Source: Gluconacetobacter aggeris (lineage in GTDB: Bacteria; Pseudomonadota; Alphaproteobacteria; Acetobacterales; Acetobacteraceae). Taken from it: a stretch of 64,000 nucleotides of DNA. A model generated the notes under the pieces. It was not told the origin of the DNA. It did no database searches and saw only the letters and a program-made list of their open reading frames with translations. The position numbers were made by a program, and so were the translations under genes. Each line of letters begins with the position of its first letter. Position 1 is the first letter of the stretch. The stretch covers positions 91,575 to 155,574 of the forward strand of contig NZ_JABEQD010000011.1 of NCBI RefSeq assembly GCF_014174395.1. The letters run 5' to 3'. Of this stretch, positions 46,683 through 54,618 are shown one piece after another.

Positions 46683-48028
46683 CCAGCCCGGCGGATGCTG
46701 GCAGGCCTCTGTCCCGTGGTCTTGGGGCAACGTGGCGTGAATGGCTTGTGGCCCGTGCGTTGCCTTTATGGAGTGAGCGCGGATTCGATCCTGAACGAGG
46801 GTTGTATCACGAGCGGCTGACATGGAGCGGTGCGCCGGTTGCGTTGCCCGAGCTTCGGCTGATGGTGCAGGCCCGGCAGATCGCCGTCTATTGCCGGGCG
46901 GGCCTCGATGGGCTGTATGAGCCATCGGCCCCGGCGCTTGCCCAGGCATTGCTCTGCCTGGAGACTGTCGAGCGGCTTTACTGGCGCGCCGATGGCGCGC
47001 CGGGCTGGATTTTCTCGTTGGCGCCGAATGGCGGGCCTGCAAGCCGCGTGCGTGACCTGTACGCCCACGCCTTTATTTTGTTCGCTTACGCTTGGGCTTA
47101 CCGTTTGACCGGCGCCCCCCGTTATCGGCGCGCTGCCCGTGAGACCGCCAGCGAGACCTGGCGGCTATTCGCCACGGACGGCGAGGGGTTTAAGGACAAA
47201 GTGCCCCAGGCAGACGCAATTCGCCGTCAGAATCCGCACATGCATCTGCTGGAAGCGTGCCTCGCCCTGTTCGAGGCGACGGGGGAGGCTTTCTACCTTG
47301 ACCAGGCGCAGTCCCTTGTTGGCCTGGCCTGCCAGCGGTTCGTGGACGCGCGCTCGGGGGCGCTGCTTGAGGAATTCGATTCCGGCTGGGCGCCACTTGC
47401 GCCCTGGGGGCGCAACCGCGTTGAACCTGGGCATTTGTTCGAATGGGCCTGGCTGTTGGGCGAATATCGCAGGCTGGCGGCTTGCGGGGCAGAAGAGGAC
47501 GCGCGCCTGCGCGCGGTGGCGGACCGATTTTTTTTGGTGGGAAGGGACTGGGGCTGCGCGCCGGATACAGGGCTTGTCTATGACGCCATGACCGAGGATG
47601 GCATTGTTTTCGAGCATTCGACCCGGATCTGGCCCCAAACCGAGTTGCTGCGCCTCCTTGGTCAACGCAAGATTACGGAAGGAAGCGAGGGGGCGGATCT
47701 GTCCTCTCTCAGCGGACTGTTTTTCGCGCGCTATGCCCCATCCTGGCTGGCTGGCGGATGGGTAGATCGGCTGGATAAGCGGCTTGCCACGACGGTGGAC
47801 TATATGCCCGCAAGTTCATTTAACCGACTTTGTAGGCCTGGCAGGCCTTATGCGTCATCGCCGCGACGATGCTCCGAGCGCACTGGCACCAAAGTGCTTC
47901 TGGGACTAACTCGTCTATTCGATAATCTTCATAGAATCATGGACTCGTCTGACCCAACAAGTCCGACGAATGAATGGAGCGGACCTGTTAGTCATTATGG
48001 CGCATTATTGATGCTGCCCGAGCAATGA
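46679..48028 (+). CDS. AGE-family epimerase/isomerase, copy 1, with aberrant C-terminus
   Basis: A 449-residue (alpha/alpha)6-barrel protein of the N-acylglucosamine 2-epimerase / mannose isomerase family. Conserved parts are MVQARQIAVYCRAGLDG, RDLYAHAFILFAYAW, QNPHMHLLEACLALFE, RVEPGHLFEWAWLL and HSTRIWPQTELLRLL, with the catalytic histidines in the HAF, HMHL and EPGHLFEW motifs. It matches copy 2 closely until YMPASS (residue 380), after which about 69 residues (NRLCRPGRPYASS... to LMLPEQ) are unlike copy 2. This suggests a recombination or frameshift at about 47,820. It is coupled to hldE. A mannose-6-P isomerase role serving manC, or a heptose-related isomerisation, are both possible. Confidence 0.8.
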   Translation: MTSPADAGRPLSRGLGATWREWLVARALPLWSERGFDPERGLYHERLTWSGAPVALPELRLMVQARQIAVYCRAGLDGLYEPSAPALAQALLCLETVERLYWRADGAPGWIFSLAPNGGPASRVRDLYAHAFILFAYAWAYRLTGAPRYRRAARETASETWRLFATDGEGFKDKVPQADAIRRQNPHMHLLEACLALFEATGEAFYLDQAQSLVGLACQRFVDARSGALLEEFDSGWAPLAPWGRNRVEPGHLFEWAWLLGEYRRLAACGAEEDARLRAVADRFFLVGRDWGCAPDTGLVYDAMTEDGIVFEHSTRIWPQTELLRLLGQRKITEGSEGADLSSLSGLFFARYAPSWLAGGWVDRLDKRLATTVDYMPASSFNRLCRPGRPYASSPRRCSERTGTKVLLGLTRLFDNLHRIMDSSDPTSPTNEWSGPVSHYGALLMLPEQ

Positions 48029-48055
48029 CCATGGTCCGCATCCAATCAGATGGTG

Positions 48056-49507
48056 TTATGCCCTGGCATAAACATCTTCGATACGCACAATGTCGTCCTC
48101 ACCCAGATAGGGACCGGATTGGACCTCGATCAACGTCAACGGAATCCGACCAGGGTTTTCCAGTCGATGAATGGCACCAAGCGGCAGATAGACGCTTTCA
48201 TTCTCACGCACCATGATCTGTTCGTCGTCGCGTGTGACCAGCGCGGTTCCGGCGACAACGACCCAATGCTCAGCCCGATGGAAATGCTTCTGTAGCGACA
48301 ATTTCTGGCCGGAATGGACCGAGATGCGCTTTACCTGGAAGCGATCGCCCTGGATCAGGCTTTCATAGAAGCCCCAGGGCCGATAAACCCGATTATGGCT
48401 GAGGGCCTCAGGACGTCCCGCCGCTACCAGGCGGGCAACCATCTTCTTCACGTCTTGGGCGCGATCACGATGCGACACCATAACGGCATCTTTCGTGACC
48501 ACGACGATCAGATCCTCGACGCCTGTGACCGTGGCCACGATGCCATCAGAACGGACATAACAATTCTTTGCCCCATCAAGGAAAACATCCCCCGACGTCG
48601 CGTTGCCGTCGGCATCCTTCGGGGTCAGTTCCCAAAGCGCATCCCAACTGCCGATATCCGACCAGCCGAAATCCCCAGGGACGACAGCGGCCCGTTTGGT
48701 GCGCTCGGCTACTGCGTAGTCAATTGAAATGTCGGGCGACTGTGTAAAATGCTCAACGGAAAGACGTTCGAAATCCATGTCGGACGTGCGTTCGGTGACA
48801 GCGTTTTTGACCGAGGAGTAAACCCGCGGTTCAAACGCTTCGATTTCGCTGAGCAGCGTGTGGGCACGGGCAACGAACATGCCGGAATTCCAGAGATAAC
48901 GTTCGTCACGGATCAGTTCGGCCGCACGTTCGCTGTCTGGTTTTTCGAGGAATTTGGCGACCTGATAGGCGCCAGACACCTCCTCCAGTTCAGCCCCACG
49001 TTCGATGTAGCCATAGCCTGTTTCGGGCTTCCTGGGCTGCATGCCGAAGGTGACGATATAGTCGTTGCGTGCCGCGTCGACCGCCAGGGCCAAGGCGGTT
49101 TGCAGGGCTGATTGATCCTTGATCGCCGCATCAGCCGCCATGACCCACATTATGGCGTCAGGATTTTCCTCGGCAATCAGAAGCGCCGCAGCGGCAATCG
49201 CGGGAGCGGAATTTCGACCTGTCGGTTCCAGCACGATACGGGCATTGGTGATGCCCACCTCACGGAGTTGTTCGGCGATAAGAAAACGATGCTCAGCATT
49301 GCAGACGACAACCGGGCACCCCAGTCCAGGCTGCTCGCCCCGCAAGGCGGTTTCCTGCAATAGCGTTTTGTCGGAAAGCAAAGGCCAGAACTGTTTCGGA
49401 AAACTTCCACGCGATACTGGCCAAAGGCGGCTTCCAGAACCACCAGACAGAATAACAGGAATTACGGCTTGTGTGCCTGATTTAGTATTCAAAGCAGTAT
49501 CCGACAT
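48056..49507 (-). CDS. manC: Mannose-1-P guanylyltransferase / mannose-6-P isomerase
   Basis: A 483-residue bifunctional enzyme of GDP-mannose synthesis. The N-terminal nucleotidyltransferase domain has ILSGGSGSRLWPVSR followed by FPKQFWPL. Other segments are EPTGRNSAPAIA, MWVMAADA, FLEKPD and FGWSDIGSWDALWEL. The C-terminal cupin domain (about 355-480) has PWGFYESL, VHSGQKLSLQKHFHRAEHWVVV and NESVYLPLGAIHRLENPG, the type II phosphomannose isomerase metal site. It is convergent with AGE copy 1. GDP-mannose would feed mannosyl transferases of the exopolysaccharide or LPS. Confidence 0.93.
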   Translation of the reverse strand: MSDTALNTKSGTQAVIPVILSGGSGSRLWPVSRGSFPKQFWPLLSDKTLLQETALRGEQPGLGCPVVVCNAEHRFLIAEQLREVGITNARIVLEPTGRNSAPAIAAAALLIAEENPDAIMWVMAADAAIKDQSALQTALALAVDAARNDYIVTFGMQPRKPETGYGYIERGAELEEVSGAYQVAKFLEKPDSERAAELIRDERYLWNSGMFVARAHTLLSEIEAFEPRVYSSVKNAVTERTSDMDFERLSVEHFTQSPDISIDYAVAERTKRAAVVPGDFGWSDIGSWDALWELTPKDADGNATSGDVFLDGAKNCYVRSDGIVATVTGVEDLIVVVTKDAVMVSHRDRAQDVKKMVARLVAAGRPEALSHNRVYRPWGFYESLIQGDRFQVKRISVHSGQKLSLQKHFHRAEHWVVVAGTALVTRDDEQIMVRENESVYLPLGAIHRLENPGRIPLTLIEVQSGPYLGEDDIVRIEDVYARA

Positions 49508-49589
49508 TTTTATCTATCAATTTCCAAAAGAAGGGCTCATTTCTTAATGAAAAATGATTGGGTTGAATAGATAGAAAACCAACAGACTA

Positions 49590-50410
49590 GGGTCTGTGGG
49601 GATTTGAGATTCCCATTTTAGCGGAGATGTGATTCACCCCCTGGATGGATCGCTTAGTACTGACCGATGCCCAATGGGCGAAGATAGAACCGCATTGCCT
49701 GGGTAAGCTGTCTGATCCCGGACGCAGTGGTCGCGACAACCGGCTATTCATTGAGGCGGTTCTTTGGATTGTCCGAACAGGCAGCCCATGGCGGGACCTT
49801 CCTGCCACATTCGGCGACTGGAATACGGCATTCCGTCGGTTTCGTGATTGGCGCGAAGCCGATGTTTTCAAGCGGATTTTTGATGCCTTGTCGGGAGACC
49901 CCGACATGGAATACGCCATGGTTGATGCCACTATCGTCAAGGTCCACCGGCACGGCCAAGGCGCAAAAGGGGGACTCAGAGCCAGGCCATTGGTCGTTCC
50001 AAAGGCGGGATAACGACCAAGATCCTGGCCCTGACCGATGCCTTGGGCAACCTTGTTCGCTTCAAACTGCTACCGGGGAACCGCTATGACACGATCGGCG
50101 TCGCCCCCTTGATCGATGGCATCAACTTCGAAGCTCTGCTGGGCGACAAGGCCTTTGATGCCAACTGGATCATCGAAGAACTCGACCAGCGAGGAGCGAA
50201 GGTCGTCATCTCACAACGGTCACAGCGCAAGAACCCGCGCGCCATTGACGAAGAGATATACAAATGGCGTCACCTGATCGAGAACTTCTTCTGCAAACTC
50301 AAGGAGTTCAAGCGCATCGCCATGCGAGCCTGCAAAACCGACCGGAGCTTCGAGGCAATGATATATCTCGCCGCAGGTGTCATCAACTCACGCTAAATCC
50401 CCACAGACCC
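49590..50410 (+). mobile_element. Complete IS5-family (IS427-group-like) insertion sequence, 821 bp
   Basis: Perfect 16-bp terminal inverted repeats, GGGTCTGTGGGGATTT at 49590-49605 and its complement at 50395-50410, bound the element. A TA dinucleotide flanks both ends (49588-49589 and 50411-50412), consistent with a 2-bp target duplication. It holds a two-frame transposase and lies between manC and the start of the lower-GC glycan operon. Intact ends and frames suggest a recent arrival. Confidence 0.9.
49645..50396 (+). CDS. IS5-family transposase, two frames joined by a -1 shift
   Basis: Frame A (49645-50013) encodes the N-terminal part: MDRLVLTDAQWAKIEPH, PWRDLP, and MVDATIVKVHRHGQGAKGG with the first DDE aspartate. 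Frame B continues from about 49970 to 50396 with ILALTDALGNLVRFKLLPGN, LLGDKAFDANWI (second Asp) and KWRHLIENFFCKLKEFKRIA (Glu). A -1 shift at the AAAAGGGGG tract (around 49964-49972) joins them into GAKGGTQSQAIGRSKGGITTKI. Such frameshifting is usual for the IS427 group, so the enzyme is probably functional, not broken. Confidence 0.85.
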
Positions 50411-50593
50411 TAGTCGTCAATCTGACATAGCCGTTTTATTTCGCAGGGCATCAGGCCACGCCGGAAACTCTACCATCCGGCGATCCAACGTTTGGGACCA
50501 GATCACAGTTCGCCATTGCCCAATTTCTGCCATGGCTCAATCTCAGTGCATATGTGAAATTCCTGCCAACCCCATTTTCGTGGAGAATTGTAA

Positions 50594-52372
50594 ATGTTAT
50601 CAACTGTGATTCGCTTGATAAGCGGTGAAGGGGTGGAAATGCTGAGTGTTCGCGCGAAAATTAGACACTTTTTTTTGGGAAGTGATCCACAGAGCGAAAA
50701 TATTAAGCAGTTTAAGGTAAAAAAAACTCCGAATGGACGGCTGGAGACGGAAGAAGATCCGCCATGCCTTGGCATAGACGGTGAAGATGATCGTGTTTCG
50801 GAAGATTTTTTTTCACTTTCGAGCGCAATTCCTGGCCTCAAGTCAGCCGTCCGGCGGGCGGATGTTGTAGACCTTACTCTTCCGGGTGCCCTTGTCCCCC
50901 TAGCAGATGACGGCATCACCACTAGCATTGTCGTGGCGTTAAATCCGGCGAAACCCAACGAAAGCATTAAGGTTCTTCCTCCGAAGCAGCGCTATATTCT
51001 CATGCGGGAGGTTCTGCAGCTCATCAAGGACTACCGTATTACCCTTCAGGCTGCGTTCGACCGACTTCGCATTGGTGGATGGCTTGTTATTAGCGTCCCG
51101 CATCAGTTCCTGGCCGAACGCAAATATCGTTTGCCGTCCCGCTATGGTTCCTCGGCACTGAGGTTATATACTCCCGCCTCGCTTATTGCGGAAATTGAGG
51201 AAGCTCTAGATCCGACAACATATCGCGTTCGTCTACTGCGCGATGATGATAATGGTTACAATTATACGTCTGGAATTCATGAACGTCCAGAAGGTAACCA
51301 GCGCATAATTGTGGCGATACAAAAGCTGAAGCGTCCCATTTGGGCTGACCAGCTTTTTGAAGGTGATCAGCCAGTGGAAGCGTTCAGCCCGGCAGATCGG
51401 GTTGTGTCGAAGGCAGAGGGGCCTATCTCCACCCATATTCTTTCTCCGTCGCCAGGTGAAATTGGGACCATTCTTGTGATCAAGCTTGACCACAGAGGAG
51501 ACTATCTCATGGCGGTTTCGGCTATGGCCGAACTGCGAACGCGGTTTCCTGCTGCAAAGATTACTTTTGTCTGTGGAAGCTGGAACGCAGATTCTTCGGA
51601 AAAAAGCGGATATTTTGATGAAGTTTTAGTTTTGAATTTCTTCGGCGAGGATGCCTCTCTGCAACGGGAGCCGAAACGTGATGTTGTCACACAAATCTTC
51701 GCAGATATGATGAAGGGGCGGTATTTCGATCTTGCTATCGATATGCGTTTCTTCGACGATACAAGGGATTTGCTGCGCCATGTTGGTGCGCGCTTCAGGG
51801 CTGGTTTTGACCGTTGGAATACATTTCCATGGCTCGATATTGTTTTAACTCTTCCTTCGCCAACGCTCGATGGAAGTGCGATGCAAATCGATTGGCCGCT
51901 TGATAGCTTCCGTTGTGCTGACAAACTGCGTCTTCCCGATCAAATTATTCTACCACCCGCGACATTGTTCGGTAAGCCCAGCATCACCGTTTTTGGTCCC
52001 TACAAACCATTGAAGGCGGGGAAGTACAAACTCGAACTGAATTTACGGAGCCGACGTAAAGCACAGAAAATTGCCATTGATATCGTTCATACATCTGCAT
52101 GCAAATGTGTGTTCGTGAGTCGTGTGATGGTGCGACCTGACGGTTGCGACATCATTTACTTCGATCTTCCCGAGCCTGCGGATGATTTCGAGATCAGAAT
52201 TACTTGCCCAACTTGGGGCAATGATCCGCTCGAATTTTCTGGGGCACATCTGGTTCGGCTGGGTGCGATCGTTGGGGTCCATCAGCGTGAAGCGATGTAT
52301 CTTCTCATTCAGTTGATCTACCATCGTCTTACGGCACCTTATGTCCATGAAATTGCAGAAGAAGACATCTGA
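50594..52372 (+). CDS. Fusion: partial methyltransferase-like domain + GT9 N-terminal half with inserted beta-sandwich
   Basis: A 592-residue protein, first gene of the glycan operon. Residues about 85-245 look like the C-terminal half of a class I methyltransferase (LRIGGWLVISVPH, LRLYTPASLIAEIEEAL); the SAM-binding half is not visible. Residues 290-440 are the N-terminal domain of a GT9 (heptosyltransferase) fold: ILVIKLDHRGDYLMAVSAMAEL with DHRGD (299-303), then RFPAAKITFVCG. Residues 460-560 are a beta-rich insert beginning FGPYKPLKAGKY. The matching GT9 C-terminal domain is on the next gene, which starts at the overlapped stop (TGATGATG). A downstream start at 50639 has a better ribosome-binding site (AGGGGTGG) and remains possible. 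GC is lower than the housekeeping genes. Confidence 0.75.
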   Translation: MLSTVIRLISGEGVEMLSVRAKIRHFFLGSDPQSENIKQFKVKKTPNGRLETEEDPPCLGIDGEDDRVSEDFFSLSSAIPGLKSAVRRADVVDLTLPGALVPLADDGITTSIVVALNPAKPNESIKVLPPKQRYILMREVLQLIKDYRITLQAAFDRLRIGGWLVISVPHQFLAERKYRLPSRYGSSALRLYTPASLIAEIEEALDPTTYRVRLLRDDDNGYNYTSGIHERPEGNQRIIVAIQKLKRPIWADQLFEGDQPVEAFSPADRVVSKAEGPISTHILSPSPGEIGTILVIKLDHRGDYLMAVSAMAELRTRFPAAKITFVCGSWNADSSEKSGYFDEVLVLNFFGEDASLQREPKRDVVTQIFADMMKGRYFDLAIDMRFFDDTRDLLRHVGARFRAGFDRWNTFPWLDIVLTLPSPTLDGSAMQIDWPLDSFRCADKLRLPDQIILPPATLFGKPSITVFGPYKPLKAGKYKLELNLRSRRKAQKIAIDIVHTSACKCVFVSRVMVRPDGCDIIYFDLPEPADDFEIRITCPTWGNDPLEFSGAHLVRLGAIVGVHQREAMYLLIQLIYHRLTAPYVHEIAEEDI

Positions 52373-52968
52373 TGATGGCTAACGAAACGGTAGGGCGGGC
52401 GCCCATCGTGATTGCGCCATTCGCAAATGAGCGGGCTCGCGAATGGCCATTGGAAAATTTTCATGAATTCATCCGGTGCGGTTTGAAGGACGGCTACGAT
52501 TTTGTAGTGTCAGGTATGCGAGGACAGCGACCGCTTGCGAATGTGCTCGTCCGATCATTTCCTGCTGATCGTGTGCGCAATGCGTGCGGTGCGACAACTT
52601 GGCGTGAGATGCAGACGCTGCTTCGCCAGGCTCCTTTTGTTGTCGCTAACAATTCAGGAATCGGGCATCTTGCCGCCGATTTGGGGCAATGGGTACTCTG
52701 CGTTTTTTCTGGTTCGCACAGTTGGGTCGAGTGGATGCCGCGTGGCCCCAAAGTGGTCACCCTGGCGCGCATGCCCGCTTGTGCGCCGTGTGAACGGGAA
52801 CGTTGTCCGAATGATCGTGATTGCATGATTAATCTTCGCGGTTCGTTCGCCTACGCGGAGATGACTGCGATTATTCGTGACTACTCCAAAAAAACTCGCG
52901 GTCAAGGTACGGTGCATCAGGCTGTACAAGTCATGACGGCCAATATCTCTCCTGGAGTGACCCAGTGA
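52372..52968 (+). CDS. GT9 heptosyltransferase-family C-terminal half
   Basis: A 198-residue protein that corresponds only to the nucleotide-sugar-binding domain of GT9 enzymes. It begins near the inter-domain boundary with IVIAPFANERAREWP. It contains the donor-binding NNSGIGHLAADLG (the usual D/N-x-G-x-x-H motif) and the cysteine cluster PACAPCERERCPNDRDC found in many LPS heptosyltransferases. The start codon overlaps the stop of the preceding gene, so the two halves are probably made together as a two-chain enzyme or derive from a single-base indel in one gene. The last three bases overlap the GT4 gene start. Confidence 0.78.
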   Translation: MMANETVGRAPIVIAPFANERAREWPLENFHEFIRCGLKDGYDFVVSGMRGQRPLANVLVRSFPADRVRNACGATTWREMQTLLRQAPFVVANNSGIGHLAADLGQWVLCVFSGSHSWVEWMPRGPKVVTLARMPACAPCERERCPNDRDCMINLRGSFAYAEMTAIIRDYSKKTRGQGTVHQAVQVMTANISPGVTQ

Positions 52969-54617
52969 AAATCTACTACTTTATACATATTGTTGGACGT
53001 GACCAGGGAAATAGTGGTATTCCCCGTGTTTCGCGTAATCTCGGTGCAGCACTCGATATGGCGTCGGGCATTACACTTGTTCCCGTTCGTTGGGATGAAG
53101 CGTCGTCGGCAATTGTACATGTAGAATCTGTCTTTTTGGATACCATGCGTCTCTATGGTGGCCCAAATTTGAAATCAGGCGGCATCGCTGGCCAGCCTGT
53201 TCACCTTGATAAAAAACCGGGTCACTGGCTACTTATCCCCGAGGTGCCTCAACTGGGCTCTCACGATAACCTTTATCCCCCTGTTCAATTTCCGCTAATC
53301 ACCGGCTATGCACGACAGTATGGCATGCGTACTGGTGCCATTTTCCATGATGCTATGCCCCTTACACATTTCGGGGAGGAAAATTCGGGTCAGCCGAACG
53401 GCCTTGGTTTTTTGATCTACGTGCTTGGGCTTGGTGAGTGTGATATTCTTTTGCCCGTCTCACGTGCTTCCAGTGAAGCGTTGACTGGTTTATTTGGGCG
53501 CTATGGGATTCTTCCCACGTTTGATCGGACTGTAAAACCCATTTTGTTGCCAGAAGAAGTCATTGGCGAACAAAGCCTTGCTTATTTGAAAACATCAAGT
53601 CGTGAGCATCAAAATTCTATCGAATTTTGCATGTGGGGGACGATTTTTCCTCATAAAAATTTCGTTTCTGGAATGGAAGCCTTTAATATTCTGTGCCAGC
53701 GTAGACCTGATCTCGATCTTCGCTTGCATCACGTAGGTTCCGTTAGTGGCGAGAGTATGGATGCGGTGAGACGTCTCGTTCGACAATCGCGTGGACGTAT
53801 AATATTGCATGGCTTCGTTTCTGATGCAGAGCTTTCTATGATTGCTAGACGTTCGCGTGCTAGCATTTTTGTATCTCTAGCTGAAGGTTATGGGTTGCCG
53901 TTATCGGAAAGCTTGTGGCTCGGGTTGCCATGTATTACGTCAGCGTTCGCACCAATGACTGAAATCGCGGCGGGTGGCGGGGCACTACTCGTTGATCCAA
54001 CAGATACCGAGAGTATTGCTCGCGGTATAGAGAAAATAGCGACGGATTCGGTATTGTATGAACGCCTAAAAAATGAGTTGCGCGCGCGCAATTTTAGGAC
54101 GTGGAAACAATACAGCTATGAGGTTTTACAAGAAATTCGGGCAGTCGACGTGACCGCACGGGAACGAGTGCACGTATTAAACTATATTCCGTTGCGTTCG
54201 ACGTCAGCGTCGATGCAGCTTGAAGTTCTCGGTTTTGACTTGAGCGATATGTCAATACCCGAAGCCTACGATGCCGTATCAGTGCCTCTAGTTGCCGACG
54301 GCGTGTTGAAATACGAGCGTGATGAGCATTTTGCAGTTTCTCATCCAGTGATTTGCTTTGGCCCTTATGTTACTGTAGGCGCTGGACGATACGTAATTGT
54401 CTTTGATGGAATATTAAAAGGGAAGTGTCTGATCTGTATCACGTCCGACGAGGGGCGTAATATTTATTTGGAGAAAATCATTGATACTTTAGAAACTAAA
54501 TTGGAATTCGTAACGGATAAAATCATGAGTAAGATGGAGATTGTGTTCACCAAAACACCAGAACTCGAATCACTCTCGTTAGACGCCATTTGGGTTACAC
54601 GCTACTCTTTGTCGTAG
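52965..54617 (+). CDS. GT4-family glycosyltransferase with C-terminal beta-sandwich domain
   Basis: A 550-residue glycosyltransferase. The N-terminal part begins MKIYYFIHIVGRDQGNSGIPRVSRNLG. The C-terminal GT4 Rossmann domain shows EFCMWGTIFPHKNF, ILHGFVSDAELSMIARRSRASIFVSLAEGYGLPLSESLWLG-type sequence and GGGALLVDPTD, with the EGYGLPLSE glutamates contacting the donor. From about residue 465 a ~85-residue beta-rich tail starts CFGPYVTVGAGRYVIVF and resembles the insert in the first gene of the operon. It overlaps its upstream neighbour by four bases and is one base from the next gene. Donor and acceptor are unknown. Confidence 0.85.
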   Translation: MKIYYFIHIVGRDQGNSGIPRVSRNLGAALDMASGITLVPVRWDEASSAIVHVESVFLDTMRLYGGPNLKSGGIAGQPVHLDKKPGHWLLIPEVPQLGSHDNLYPPVQFPLITGYARQYGMRTGAIFHDAMPLTHFGEENSGQPNGLGFLIYVLGLGECDILLPVSRASSEALTGLFGRYGILPTFDRTVKPILLPEEVIGEQSLAYLKTSSREHQNSIEFCMWGTIFPHKNFVSGMEAFNILCQRRPDLDLRLHHVGSVSGESMDAVRRLVRQSRGRIILHGFVSDAELSMIARRSRASIFVSLAEGYGLPLSESLWLGLPCITSAFAPMTEIAAGGGALLVDPTDTESIARGIEKIATDSVLYERLKNELRARNFRTWKQYSYEVLQEIRAVDVTARERVHVLNYIPLRSTSASMQLEVLGFDLSDMSIPEAYDAVSVPLVADGVLKYERDEHFAVSHPVICFGPYVTVGAGRYVIVFDGILKGKCLICITSDEGRNIYLEKIIDTLETKLEFVTDKIMSKMEIVFTKTPELESLSLDAIWVTRYSLS

Positions 54618-54618
54618 A

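Noticed and set aside
52372..52968. Autotransporter-type (TibC) iron-finger cysteine motif in the GT9 half
   Set aside because: The cysteine spacing (C-x2-C-x4-C-x5-C) fits ordinary LPS heptosyltransferases of GT9 better than the longer TibC arrangement as I recall it, so a specific autotransporter heptosyltransferase call is not justified.
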